A DNA stretch of 8,838 bases from NCBI GenBank assembly GCA_937995275.1, contig CALKKN010000045.1, positions 1-8,838 of the forward strand, in the 5' to 3' direction. A model generated the notes under the pieces. It saw nothing but the letters and a program-made list of their open reading frames with translations. It had not been told where the DNA came from and made no database searches. The DNA is from an uncultured Lysobacterales bacterium (lineage in GTDB: Bacteria; Pseudomonadota; Gammaproteobacteria; Xanthomonadales; SZUA-36). Positions 1 to 6,238 of the stretch are shown piece after piece (position 1 is the stretch's first letter; each line of letters begins with the position of its first letter). Position numbers and translations under genes: made by a program.

Positions 1-406
1 ATTGCGTGTATTCCTGGTCGGGCGGCGGCGGCTCGTCCTCGCGGATGATCCAGGGCCTGGCGCGGTGCATTTTTTCCATCACGTCATCGAGCACGACCAC
101 CAGGTCGCGTTCGATCGGCATGTTGGCCAGCGGCTCGATGCGCACGTGGTCGGGAAGGTCTCGCACGAAGGTCTTGCAGGTCAGACTGGGCTCGCCGTTG
201 ACCATCATGCCGCAACTGCCGCAGACCATCATGTGGCAGGACCAGCGGTAACTCAGCGTGGTGTCGATGTTTTCCTTCACGAAGTTGAGCGCATCCAGGA
301 TGGCCCAGTCTTCCTCGCAGGGGACCGAGTACGACTGGAAACGGGGCTCCGTGTCCTGTTCCGGATCGTAGCGCAGAACCTCCAGCTCCAACTGGCGCGT
401 GCTCAT
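1..406 (-). CDS. frdB: Fumarate reductase iron-sulfur subunit FrdB (partial, C-terminus outside window)
   Basis: About 135 N-terminal residues are visible; the gene runs off the left edge. FrdB passes electrons between the quinone site and the FrdA flavin on the cytoplasmic side of the inner membrane. The start [16 protein letters not shown] aligns with the E. coli FrdB start. The [2Fe-2S] ferredoxin-fold motif [16 protein letters not shown] follows, with cysteines at 57, 62, 65 and 77. The stretch after it ([19 protein letters not shown]) is closer to FrdB than to SdhB as I recall them. The [3Fe-4S] and [4Fe-4S] cysteines would lie in the missing C-terminal half. The ATG overlaps the frdA stop as ATGA, so translation is probably coupled; AAGGA abuts the ATG and a G-run lies about 9 nt upstream, so no ideally spaced ribosome binding site is seen. 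No twin-arginine signal is present. The FrdB identity is strong, but the direction of catalysis in vivo cannot be read from sequence. Confidence 0.95.
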   Translation of the reverse strand, partial: MSTRQLELEVLRYDPEQDTEPRFQSYSVPCEEDWAILDALNFVKENIDTTLSYRWSCHMMVCGSCGMMVNGEPSLTCKTFVRDLPDHVRIEPLANMPIERDLVVVLDDVMEKMHRARPWIIREDEPPPPDQEYTQ

Positions 407-2163
407 TCCTTCTTGCCCCCCGAGTAATCGCGCACGCCCGGTTTGGAGCGGGTGATCGTCACGTCCAGCCACTCGATGCGCGGACGGCCGCCCGGATTGG
501 GGAACGCCAGGGAATGCTTGAGAAACACCTCGTCGTCGCGCTCCGTGTGGTCCAGGCGCTGGTGTGCCCCGCGGGATTCGCGCCGTTCCAGGGACGTCTC
601 CGCGATGGTCTCTGCGATGTCGATCAGGTTCCGCAATTCCAGGGCCTGCTGCAGGTCGGTATTGAAGACGTTGCTCTTGTCGTGTACCTCGATGCCGGCG
701 TACCGCTGTTTCAATTCGGCGATCTTGTCGCAGGTGGCGCGGGTCGATGCTTCCTCGCGGTAGATTCCGGCGCCCTCCTCCAGGGATGTCCGCAGCTCCC
801 GGCGCACGCCGGCGAGGGATTCGTCACCTTGCTGCAGCAGCAGTTCCCGTACCCCCGTGACAATCTCCTCGGCCTGGGCGGTGACCGCCGGCTGTTCGTC
901 TTCGCGGCCGGCCCCACCGGCATACTCGGCAGCCCTTAGCGCCGAGCGTTTGCCGGCCACCAGCAATTCGGTCAGCGAGTTGGAGCCGAGCCGGTTCGCG
1001 CCGTGCAGGCCGGAGCAGGACGTTTCGCCGAGGGCGTAAAGGCCCGGCATGGGCGTCTCGCCGTTGATGTTGGTGTCGATGCCTCCCATCATGAAATGCA
1101 CCACGGGGCGCACCGGGACAGGGTCGGTGACGGGATCGTGGCCCACGTAGTAGGTGGCGAGTTCGCGCACCAGCGGCAGGCGTTCGTTGATTTTCTTTTC
1201 GCCCAGGTGGCGCATGTCCAACAACACGCAGTCGCCCCAGGGGGTTTCGACCGTGTTGCCCTTCTTCTGCTCGTGCCAGAACGCCTGGCTCAGGCGGTCC
1301 CGCGGGCCGAGTTCCATGGTCTTCAGGACGGGCTCGCCGATCGGCGTCTCGGGACCCATGCCGTAGTCCTGCAGGTAACGGTAGCCGTGCCGGTTGACCA
1401 GGATGCCGCCTTCGCCCCGGCACCCCTCGGTGAGCAGAATGCCGGTGCCGGGCAGGCCGGTCGGGTGGTATTGCACGAACTCCATGTCCTTCAGCGGCAC
1501 GCCGGCGCGGTAGGCCATGGCCATGCCGTCGCCGGTCTTGATTGCGCCGTTGGTGGTGAACGGGAACACCTGCCCGGCGCCACCCGTCGCCAGGATCACG
1601 GCCGGCGCCAGGAAACTGAAAAATCGCCCGCTGCGCATCTCCATGGCCACCACGCCGCGGCAGGTGCCGTCCTTGTGGAGCAGGTCGAGGGCGAAATACT
1701 CGTCGAAGCGCTTGATCGACTCGTGCTGCATGGACGTCTGGAACAGGGTATGCAGGATGTGGAAACCGCTCTTGTCGGCGGCGTACCAGGTGCGCTTCTT
1801 CTTCATGCCGCCGAACGGCCGCACCGCCACCGAGCCGTCGTCGTCACGGCTCCACGGGCAGCCCCAGTGTTCGAGCTGAACCAGCTCCAGCGGCGCCTGC
1901 CGGACGAAATATTCCACGACGTCCTGGTCGCACAGCCAGTCACCGCCGCTGACGGTGTCGTTGAAGTGCATTTCCAGCGAGTCGTCAGCGCCCTTGACGC
2001 CGGCGGCTCCGCCCTCGGCGGCGCAGGTGTGGCTGCGCATCGGGTATACCTTCGAGATCAGCGCGACCTCCAATTGCGGGTCGGACTCGGCAATTGCGAT
2101 GGCTGCCCGGAGCCCACCGCCCCCGGCGCCAACGATGATTACATCGGCATGGATAGTTTCCAT
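403..2163 (-). CDS. frdA: Fumarate reductase flavoprotein subunit FrdA
   Basis: This is a 586-residue catalytic subunit with covalent FAD that interconverts fumarate and succinate; E. coli FrdA has 602 residues. The Rossmann FAD motif [11 protein letters not shown] is at residues 11-21. RSHT carries the flavin-linking histidine (His45). Dicarboxylate-site residues appear intact: His233 in QYHPTGL, Thr245/Glu246 and Arg249 in [11 protein letters not shown], proton-shuttle Arg288 in ELGPRD, His356 in HFMMGGI and Arg391 in [11 protein letters not shown]. Each sits one above the mature E. coli numbering. The C-terminal helical domain contains [15 protein letters not shown]. No signal peptide, Tat motif or heme motif is present, so it is a cytoplasmic FrdA and not the periplasmic flavocytochrome FccA. 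It starts 10 nt after the barrel gene; no well-spaced Shine-Dalgarno is seen (a GGAGG lies about 27 nt upstream, inside the barrel gene), which points to translational coupling. It could run as a succinate dehydrogenase in vivo. Confidence 0.97.
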   Translation of the reverse strand: METIHADVIIVGAGGGGLRAAIAIAESDPQLEVALISKVYPMRSHTCAAEGGAAGVKGADDSLEMHFNDTVSGGDWLCDQDVVEYFVRQAPLELVQLEHWGCPWSRDDDGSVAVRPFGGMKKKRTWYAADKSGFHILHTLFQTSMQHESIKRFDEYFALDLLHKDGTCRGVVAMEMRSGRFFSFLAPAVILATGGAGQVFPFTTNGAIKTGDGMAMAYRAGVPLKDMEFVQYHPTGLPGTGILLTEGCRGEGGILVNRHGYRYLQDYGMGPETPIGEPVLKTMELGPRDRLSQAFWHEQKKGNTVETPWGDCVLLDMRHLGEKKINERLPLVRELATYYVGHDPVTDPVPVRPVVHFMMGGIDTNINGETPMPGLYALGETSCSGLHGANRLGSNSLTELLVAGKRSALRAAEYAGGAGREDEQPAVTAQAEEIVTGVRELLLQQGDESLAGVRRELRTSLEEGAGIYREEASTRATCDKIAELKQRYAGIEVHDKSNVFNTDLQQALELRNLIDIAETIAETSLERRESRGAHQRLDHTERDDEVFLKHSLAFPNPGGRPRIEWLDVTITRSKPGVRDYSGGKKE

Positions 2164-2173
2164 TTCAGCAAGC

Positions 2174-4426
2174 CTAGAACTGGTACCTCCAGGAGGCGGA
2201 TATCAGCCACAGATCGTAGTTGGCGGCGCTCTCACCCAGCAGCAGGACGTTCGCCAGCGTGTCCGGCTCGACGCCGTCGAGCGCCCAGTCGCTGGTCGTC
2301 AGGTCGGAACTCTCGGCGGCCAGCCGGAGGCTGGAGTTCGGGCTCAGGCGGGCGCTGCCCCACAGCGTAAAAGTCCGCAGCTTGGACTGCAGGGTCGGCA
2401 GCGGCCCGGTGGTTGCCGACACGGCCGTCACGTCGATGTTGTTGCGGGTGTCGGAAAATGTGTAGTCCAGGCCGAAATCCAGCCCTTTCCAGCCACGCTC
2501 CTCGCCGAGGTCCGTGAAGGTCACCGCCAGGTGCCAGGTATCCACCTTGTCCGAGGTGTCGACGAACCAGTCGTTCGCCGGGTCCTCGGCACTGGCGTCG
2601 TTGAAAAAGCCGCGGGCCGACTGGTCGGCGTCATATTTTTCCTTCGTGTAGAAGGCGGTCAGCGAGATATGCTCCTGCGGGTACCAGCCGGCGTCGAAGG
2701 AGACGCTGCGGACCTTGGCGCTGTTCAGGCCGAAGTAATTGTCGTCGTAGTCGTCCTCGGCGTAGCTGGCGGCAAGACCCACGTTGACGGTCGCGGCGGG
2801 GGCGTAGTCGGCGCGCAGGCGGAACTCGTCCCGGTCACGGTCCGTCAGGAAATACTTGCGCAGCAACGGGTGATTCTCGTACTCGTCTTCGTCGACGGTG
2901 CCCGGCAGGTACGAGCTGACCAGCGGGACGTTGCCGACGTATTCGGAGACGTCCCGTTCCGAGCTGCGATAGTCGAAATTCAGCGAACCCTGGCTCCAGC
3001 CGCGCAGTGAAACTCCGACCAGCCAGCCGAGCTCGTCGGAATCCCGGACTTCCTGGTAGTCGCGGCTGTAGTCGGAATAATCGACGCCTGCCCGCAGCCT
3101 CGATGCCCGGGCGAACCGCCAGGTCATGACCGCGTCGGCGCGGTGCTTCGTATAACTGTACGGCCGGTTGATCCGGCCCTGCTCGAAGCGCCGCTGGTCC
3201 TGGGAATCGCCGCCGATGTACGGATACACCGCGCGCGGCGTCTTGTTGTCCCGGTCGTCGTAGTGGTAGTTGACGGCCAGGCCCAGGCGCCTGGCCAGTT
3301 GGCTGGTCAGGCGCAGGTTCACCATGGCCGTGTTCACCTCGGCGTCCAGGGACTGCAGGGGAACCGGCGTGTGCACCTCGAGATCCGGGTTGATGGTGTA
3401 CGGCAGAAGCCCTTCGTCCTGCCGCATCTTGCCGTAGGAAACATCCGCCGTCAGGCGCGTGGAACGGCCGAAGTTCATGCCGCCATAGGCCTTGATCTGC
3501 ACGTAGCTGTTGTCCGGCGCCAGCGCCAGGCGGCCATACGCGTCAGGATATTCGACTCCGGGCGCCCAGCCGTTGCGGTAACCGTAGGCGTTCTGGAACG
3601 TGAGGATGCTCTCGTCGTTCGAGAAGAACGAGGCGTATACGCCGGCCCCGAATTGAGCGCGCCCGGCAGTGTATCTGAACATCGCCTCCACGATGTCGGT
3701 CGTCCAGTCCACCGGGGCCGGCAGGATCACGGAGCGGGGATTGCTTGCCGCGTGGCCGAAAATGGCGCCGAGCGAGCGGTTGCCCTCCTTCGTCTCGTGT
3801 TTCCAGTCCACGTCCAGCTTCCAGTTCGAACCGAGCCTGCGGTCGTAGCCCAGGTCGAACCACTGCCGCTTGGTATCGACATTCAGCCTGACCAGGGTCT
3901 CCTGCAGATTGGTGAACCCGAGGGTATTGCTGCTACCCGGCGCGACCTCCCATTCGGGTGCGAGGTTCCACAGGCCCGGCTGCTGCGGCCGGTAGGGGGT
4001 CATCCCGTCGCTGAAACGGTTATTGGGGATGGAGCGGAAGTCGAAGCGGAATTTCTGGGTACCCTGGTCGTTGTAGTCGAAGGCCAGCCGTCTCGAGTCG
4101 AGCCCCAGCCGCCAGCCCTGAAGACGCCAGCGGACGGTGTCGCCGCTGTCCCATTCGGGGCGTTTCTGCCAGATGAAATCGACCAGCGGCGCAAAGCCCT
4201 CGTCGGTCAACCCGCTGTACTTGCCGTAACGGAAGGAATCTTCGCTCAGGTAATAAACGCCCAGCGACACCTCGCTGGCGATTTCGGAGCGAACCTCCTT
4301 TTCTTGCTCCTCTTTTTTGTCCTCCGCTTCCTCGTCCTGGCCCCAGGCGGTCGCAGTCAGCGTCAACAGAACGAAGGCCAGGATACCGTAGGCTATTCCG
4401 GAGCTGGGCTTGATTCTGGGTTGCAT
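2174..4426 (-). CDS. mtrB: MtrB/PioB-family decaheme-associated outer membrane beta-barrel protein
   Basis: The 750-residue precursor should form the outer-membrane barrel that sheathes a decaheme cytochrome so electrons can cross the membrane. A signal peptide occupies about residues 1-29, with a hydrophobic core and likely cleavage after AWG. A very charged stretch follows (about 31-50, [14 protein letters not shown]), then the family-typical start of the barrel, [20 protein letters not shown]. The rest alternates aromatic strands with Asp/Arg/Asn-rich loops and ends in WRYQF, the terminal aromatic seen in outer-membrane barrels. It is somewhat longer than Shewanella MtrB (about 700). I see no cysteine anywhere, so the N-terminal CxxC of metal-reducing MtrB proteins is absent. 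It follows the decaheme gene by 30 nt, with GAGGA upstream of its ATG. The symbol is family-level; orthology to MtrB, PioB or DmsF is unresolved. Confidence 0.93.
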   Translation of the reverse strand: MQPRIKPSSGIAYGILAFVLLTLTATAWGQDEEAEDKKEEQEKEVRSEIASEVSLGVYYLSEDSFRYGKYSGLTDEGFAPLVDFIWQKRPEWDSGDTVRWRLQGWRLGLDSRRLAFDYNDQGTQKFRFDFRSIPNNRFSDGMTPYRPQQPGLWNLAPEWEVAPGSSNTLGFTNLQETLVRLNVDTKRQWFDLGYDRRLGSNWKLDVDWKHETKEGNRSLGAIFGHAASNPRSVILPAPVDWTTDIVEAMFRYTAGRAQFGAGVYASFFSNDESILTFQNAYGYRNGWAPGVEYPDAYGRLALAPDNSYVQIKAYGGMNFGRSTRLTADVSYGKMRQDEGLLPYTINPDLEVHTPVPLQSLDAEVNTAMVNLRLTSQLARRLGLAVNYHYDDRDNKTPRAVYPYIGGDSQDQRRFEQGRINRPYSYTKHRADAVMTWRFARASRLRAGVDYSDYSRDYQEVRDSDELGWLVGVSLRGWSQGSLNFDYRSSERDVSEYVGNVPLVSSYLPGTVDEDEYENHPLLRKYFLTDRDRDEFRLRADYAPAATVNVGLAASYAEDDYDDNYFGLNSAKVRSVSFDAGWYPQEHISLTAFYTKEKYDADQSARGFFNDASAEDPANDWFVDTSDKVDTWHLAVTFTDLGEERGWKGLDFGLDYTFSDTRNNIDVTAVSATTGPLPTLQSKLRTFTLWGSARLSPNSSLRLAAESSDLTTSDWALDGVEPDTLANVLLLGESAANYDLWLISASWRYQF

Positions 4427-4456
4427 CGCTCTAGTTCCTCAACGGGTCCGGGCCGC

Positions 4457-5449
4457 TCATCGTGTCTGGGTGATGCCGCTGGGGTGGTTGGAACCGTGCA
4501 CCTGGACGTGGCAGTTCATGCATTGCTTGCCCAGCATCCGCTGGTCGCGCCCGTCCGGAGGTATTCCCGTGCCGCTGTAAACCCTGCTGACGTGAAAATC
4601 CGCCAGGTGGCACTGCTGGCAGAGGTAGGGCTGCCGCGCGATCAGCAGGTTTTCGTAGTTGGAGCCGTGCGGGACGTGGCAGTTGCTGCAGTCTTCCTGG
4701 ACCGGCGCATGCTCCCACAGGAACGGCCCGCGCTTCTCCGCATGGCAGTCATAGCATTGCTCGTTGATGGTATTGCGGATCAGGTTGGCCGGCCCCGGCC
4801 CGCCGTGCGGCTGATGGCAGTCGGTGCAGGCCAGTAACCCCACGTGGGACAGGGATGCCGTCGTACCCTGCACCGGGTGCCTGGACTGCCGCAGGAACTG
4901 CGCCCGCTGCTCCTGGTGGCACTGGTAGCAGACGCCGGGCTGGGTTTCCAGGGCGAGCACCGGGTCATCCGCCACGTGCACGTCGTGGCAATCCACGCAG
5001 GAATTGCCTTCCAGGTCGTGGGTGCTGCCCGGCCAGTGGAACAGGTGACTTTCGTTGTGGCAGGACATGCAGGCTTCATTCTGTTTCTCCGCCGGCTCAT
5101 CCTTGCGGAACGTGACGGGGGGCGGCAGGCGGCTGCCGTCGGGCTGCCGCCTGAGGTGATCTGCGCTGGGGCCGTGGCAGGCTTCGCAGTCGTGGTTGCC
5201 CTCGGCGAACGGGGAATTCGGGTCGCCCTTGATGCCCATGGTGGTGAAGAAGATTTCATGCGCCGGTTTTTCCCGACCCTCGCGATGGCAGGTCATGCAT
5301 TGCCTGACGCCCTTCGAGTACTTGGGCGCCTCTTCGGCCTCCACTTCCTCCGCGCCGTGGACCGGTCCCGCCAACGCGAGCCAGAACAGCAGGGTCAAAG
5401 CCGTCACGGCGCGGTTGAAAGTGTGAACGCGGTCAGGGAACGGTTTCAT
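4457..5449 (-). CDS. mtrA: Periplasmic decaheme c-type cytochrome, MtrA/PioA/DmsE family
   Basis: This 330-residue precursor carries exactly ten CxxCH heme c motifs, with first cysteines at residues 51, 88, 127, 151, 174, 208, 232, 254, 277 and 310. The count, length and C-terminal CMNCHVQVHGSNHPSG block are characteristic of the MtrA/DmsE decaheme family. That family plugs into an MtrB-type barrel and carries electrons between periplasm and cell surface. A Sec signal peptide spans about residues 1-32 (hydrophobic 14-29, then VHGAEE), followed by an acidic linker (AEEVEAEEAPK). The ATG at 5449 is preceded by AGG four nt upstream, short but usable. It is the first gene of the probable decaheme-barrel-frdA-frdB operon and has a 249-nt upstream region with a palindrome. 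Maturation needs a cytochrome c assembly system, not in the window. The symbol is family-level; the operon order equally recalls dmsE. Confidence 0.95.
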   Translation of the reverse strand: MKPFPDRVHTFNRAVTALTLLFWLALAGPVHGAEEVEAEEAPKYSKGVRQCMTCHREGREKPAHEIFFTTMGIKGDPNSPFAEGNHDCEACHGPSADHLRRQPDGSRLPPPVTFRKDEPAEKQNEACMSCHNESHLFHWPGSTHDLEGNSCVDCHDVHVADDPVLALETQPGVCYQCHQEQRAQFLRQSRHPVQGTTASLSHVGLLACTDCHQPHGGPGPANLIRNTINEQCYDCHAEKRGPFLWEHAPVQEDCSNCHVPHGSNYENLLIARQPYLCQQCHLADFHVSRVYSGTGIPPDGRDQRMLGKQCMNCHVQVHGSNHPSGITQTR

Positions 5450-5538
5450 TTTTCCTGTTTGCCCTACGCATGAAATGGAGTCTCACTTCCCTTCTTTCGC
5501 CTTCGGCTCCCTGTGGCACGTCCGCGATTCTTGTTGTC

Positions 5539-5570
5539 GACGTGTCTGGCGACGCAGACAAATGTACGTC
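5539..5570 (-). other. Imperfect stem-loop in the putative decaheme leader
   Basis: TGTCTG (5543-5548) pairs with CAGACA (5555-5560) around a 6-nt loop. An outer GACG (5539-5542) pairs with CGTC (5567-5570), leaving a 6-nt one-sided bulge. If transcription starts near 5573 this hairpin forms at the very 5' end of the operon mRNA, where it might affect stability or translation. No T-run follows, so it is not a terminator. It may be chance. Confidence 0.3.
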
Positions 5571-5579
5571 CCGCGGAGT

Positions 5580-5609
5580 ATTTTAAACATGATTCATGTC
5601 ATTTCTTAA
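5580..5609 (-). promoter_or_regulatory. Candidate sigma70-type promoter of the decaheme-barrel-frdAB operon
   Basis: On the minus strand a -10-like TAAAAT (5580-5585) lies 18 nt from a -35-like TTAAGA (5604-5609, four of six consensus bases). Transcription would start near 5573, giving a leader of roughly 120 nt before the decaheme ATG. The spacer is almost filled by the palindrome at 5587-5599. AT-rich DNA gives chance matches, so this is a weak call. Confidence 0.35.
5587..5601 (-). promoter_or_regulatory. Palindromic operator candidate upstream of the decaheme operon (motif copy 1)
   Basis: ACATGATTCATGT at 5587-5599 is a perfect 6+1+6 inverted repeat, the form expected for a dimeric regulator's site. 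The extended core CATGATTCATGTCA (5588-5601) recurs with one mismatch at 6146-6159. It lies about 138 nt upstream of the decaheme start, within the candidate promoter spacer, where a bound protein would repress. It does not fit the FNR/Crp consensus (TTGAT-N4-ATCAA). The regulator is unknown. Confidence 0.5.
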
Positions 5610-5698
5610 ACTTTTTGGCAAAGCCGGTGGGCAGATGGGCAGTTTCCGCGCCGCAAGCGGATATTCGGGATGGGATCGCCGGCAGCGCCAACGAGTGG

Positions 5699-6085
5699 TC
5701 AATTCTTCTTGGCGCCCTGGTCGATCCAGCGCCGGATCTTGTCGATGTCTGCTCCGCTGACGCGCTCTGCGTCGCCGTGTGGCATGGCGATGGAGGGGTC
5801 CGCGCGACCTTCCATCAGCACGATCAGGTTGCTGCCCTCGCTGTCGCCAGGGATGATCATCGGACCGAATTTCGTACCCTTCAGCAGCTCATCGTAACTG
5901 GCCATGCTGAAGCCGCTGGCCTCGTAGCCGCTGCCACCCGGCTGGTGGCAGGAGCGGCAGTTGGCGGCCAGGACCGGCTCCACGTCGCGGGAGTAGCTGA
6001 CGGCGCCCTCGCCAATGCAGCCTGCCAATCCGAACAGCATCGTGCCGCCGATTAGCAGTGCGCCGGTTGTTCCGGTTCGTTTCAT
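5699..6085 (-). CDS. Small monoheme cytochrome c lipoprotein
   Basis: The 128-residue protein begins MKRTGTTGALLIGG and has a lipobox LAGC with the acylated cysteine at 23. Residue 24 is Ile, not Asp, which by the E. coli sorting rule favours the outer membrane. One heme motif, CRSCH, lies at 43-47. Met101 in AMPHGDAERVS is a candidate distal ligand, and the C-terminus DIDKIRRWIDQGAKKN is typical of small cytochrome c-like domains of the planctomycete-cytochrome type. I chose the ATG at 6085 because GGGAG lies 9 nt upstream and a lipoprotein signal follows at once; an in-frame ATG at 6115 would add 10 unlikely residues. It lies 249 nt upstream of the decaheme gene on the same strand and is divergent from the heme biosynthesis gene. 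It may carry electrons at the outer membrane next to the conduit, an inference from position only. Confidence 0.85.
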   Translation of the reverse strand: MKRTGTTGALLIGGTMLFGLAGCIGEGAVSYSRDVEPVLAANCRSCHQPGGSGYEASGFSMASYDELLKGTKFGPMIIPGDSEGSNLIVLMEGRADPSIAMPHGDAERVSGADIDKIRRWIDQGAKKN

Positions 6086-6094
6086 TGTCAGGAT

Positions 6095-6099
6095 CTCCC
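6095..6099 (-). promoter_or_regulatory. Ribosome binding site deciding the start of the cytochrome lipoprotein
   Basis: Minus-strand GGGAG sits 9 nt upstream of the ATG at 6085. It supports that start over the in-frame ATG at 6115, which would put extra residues in front of the MKRT lipoprotein signal. Confidence 0.6.
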
Positions 6100-6145
6100 A
6101 AGTCTGAATTGCCATTCAAAAGTACGCCGCCGCCCAGGGAGCAGG

Positions 6146-6159
6146 CATGATGCATGTCA
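6146..6159 (-). promoter_or_regulatory. Operator candidate in the divergent cytochrome lipoprotein/hemG region (motif copy 2)
   Basis: CATGATGCATGTCA matches 13 of 14 positions of the motif at 5588-5601, in the same orientation relative to the minus-strand gene it precedes. On the minus strand it overlaps TTGACA (6155-6160), a perfect -35 hexamer, though no good -10 lies 16-18 nt beyond it. It is about 60 nt from the lipoprotein ATG and about 80 nt from the hemG GTG, so it could act on one or both transcripts. The dyad is weaker here, with CATG in both arms. Confidence 0.45.
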
Positions 6160-6238
6160 ACTAAACGAAAATCTGAAAAGGCCCGTCCCGCAAAAAAGGT
6201 AAAATCCAGAATCAATATTAGCAAGGCGGCAGGTTCAA

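Larger units (their letters stand above)
5450..5698. other. Intergenic region between cytochrome lipoprotein and decaheme operon
   Basis: This 249-nt stretch holds no convincing gene. It contains an AT-rich island (about 5580-5613) in otherwise GC-rich DNA, with a 13-bp palindrome and a possible minus-strand promoter, and an imperfect stem-loop at 5539-5570. I saw no hairpin followed by a T-run downstream of the lipoprotein stop (5699) on the minus strand. Read-through from that gene into the decaheme operon therefore cannot be excluded. Confidence 0.7.
6086..6238. other. Divergent promoter region between cytochrome lipoprotein and hemG
   Basis: These 153 nt separate the minus-strand lipoprotein gene from the plus-strand hemG. 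The region holds motif copy 2 (6146-6159) and an A-rich tract (about 6166-6220) with a TAAAAT (6200-6205) that could serve as a hemG -10, although no matching -35 is seen. No gene is apparent. Confidence 0.5.

Noticed and set aside
403..2163. FrdA as a periplasmic FccA-type flavocytochrome or an exported reductase
   Set aside because: There is no signal peptide, Tat motif or CxxCH, and the N-terminus starts directly at the FAD-binding strand like cytoplasmic FrdA.
403..2163. Succinate dehydrogenase SdhA/SdhB instead of FrdA/FrdB
   Set aside because: Sequence blocks and N-terminal alignment of both subunits follow E. coli FrdA/FrdB. Physiological direction remains open, but the family call is fumarate reductase.
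1003..2370. Long plus-strand open frame opposite frdA
   Set aside because: It lies antisense to a clearly conserved flavoprotein, with low-complexity Val/His/Ala/Arg-rich translation and no recognisable domain. Long antisense frames are expected in GC-rich coding DNA.
3143..4837. 564-codon plus-strand open frame opposite the barrel and decaheme genes
   Set aside because: It crosses two real genes and their spacer and has Val/Arg/Gln-rich composition without domains, so it is a coding shadow.
5587..5599. FNR/DNR-type box at the palindrome
   Set aside because: The half-sites are ACATGA/TCATGT with a 1-nt centre, not TTGAT with a 4-nt spacer.
5610..5698. Rho-independent terminator after the cytochrome lipoprotein
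   Set aside because: Only very short stems (such as CCGC/GCGG) are present, with no T-run following on the minus strand.
6086..6115. Upstream ATG at 6115 as start of the cytochrome lipoprotein
   Set aside because: It would place MAIQTWEILT before the lipoprotein signal, while the ATG at 6085 has a well-spaced GGGAG.
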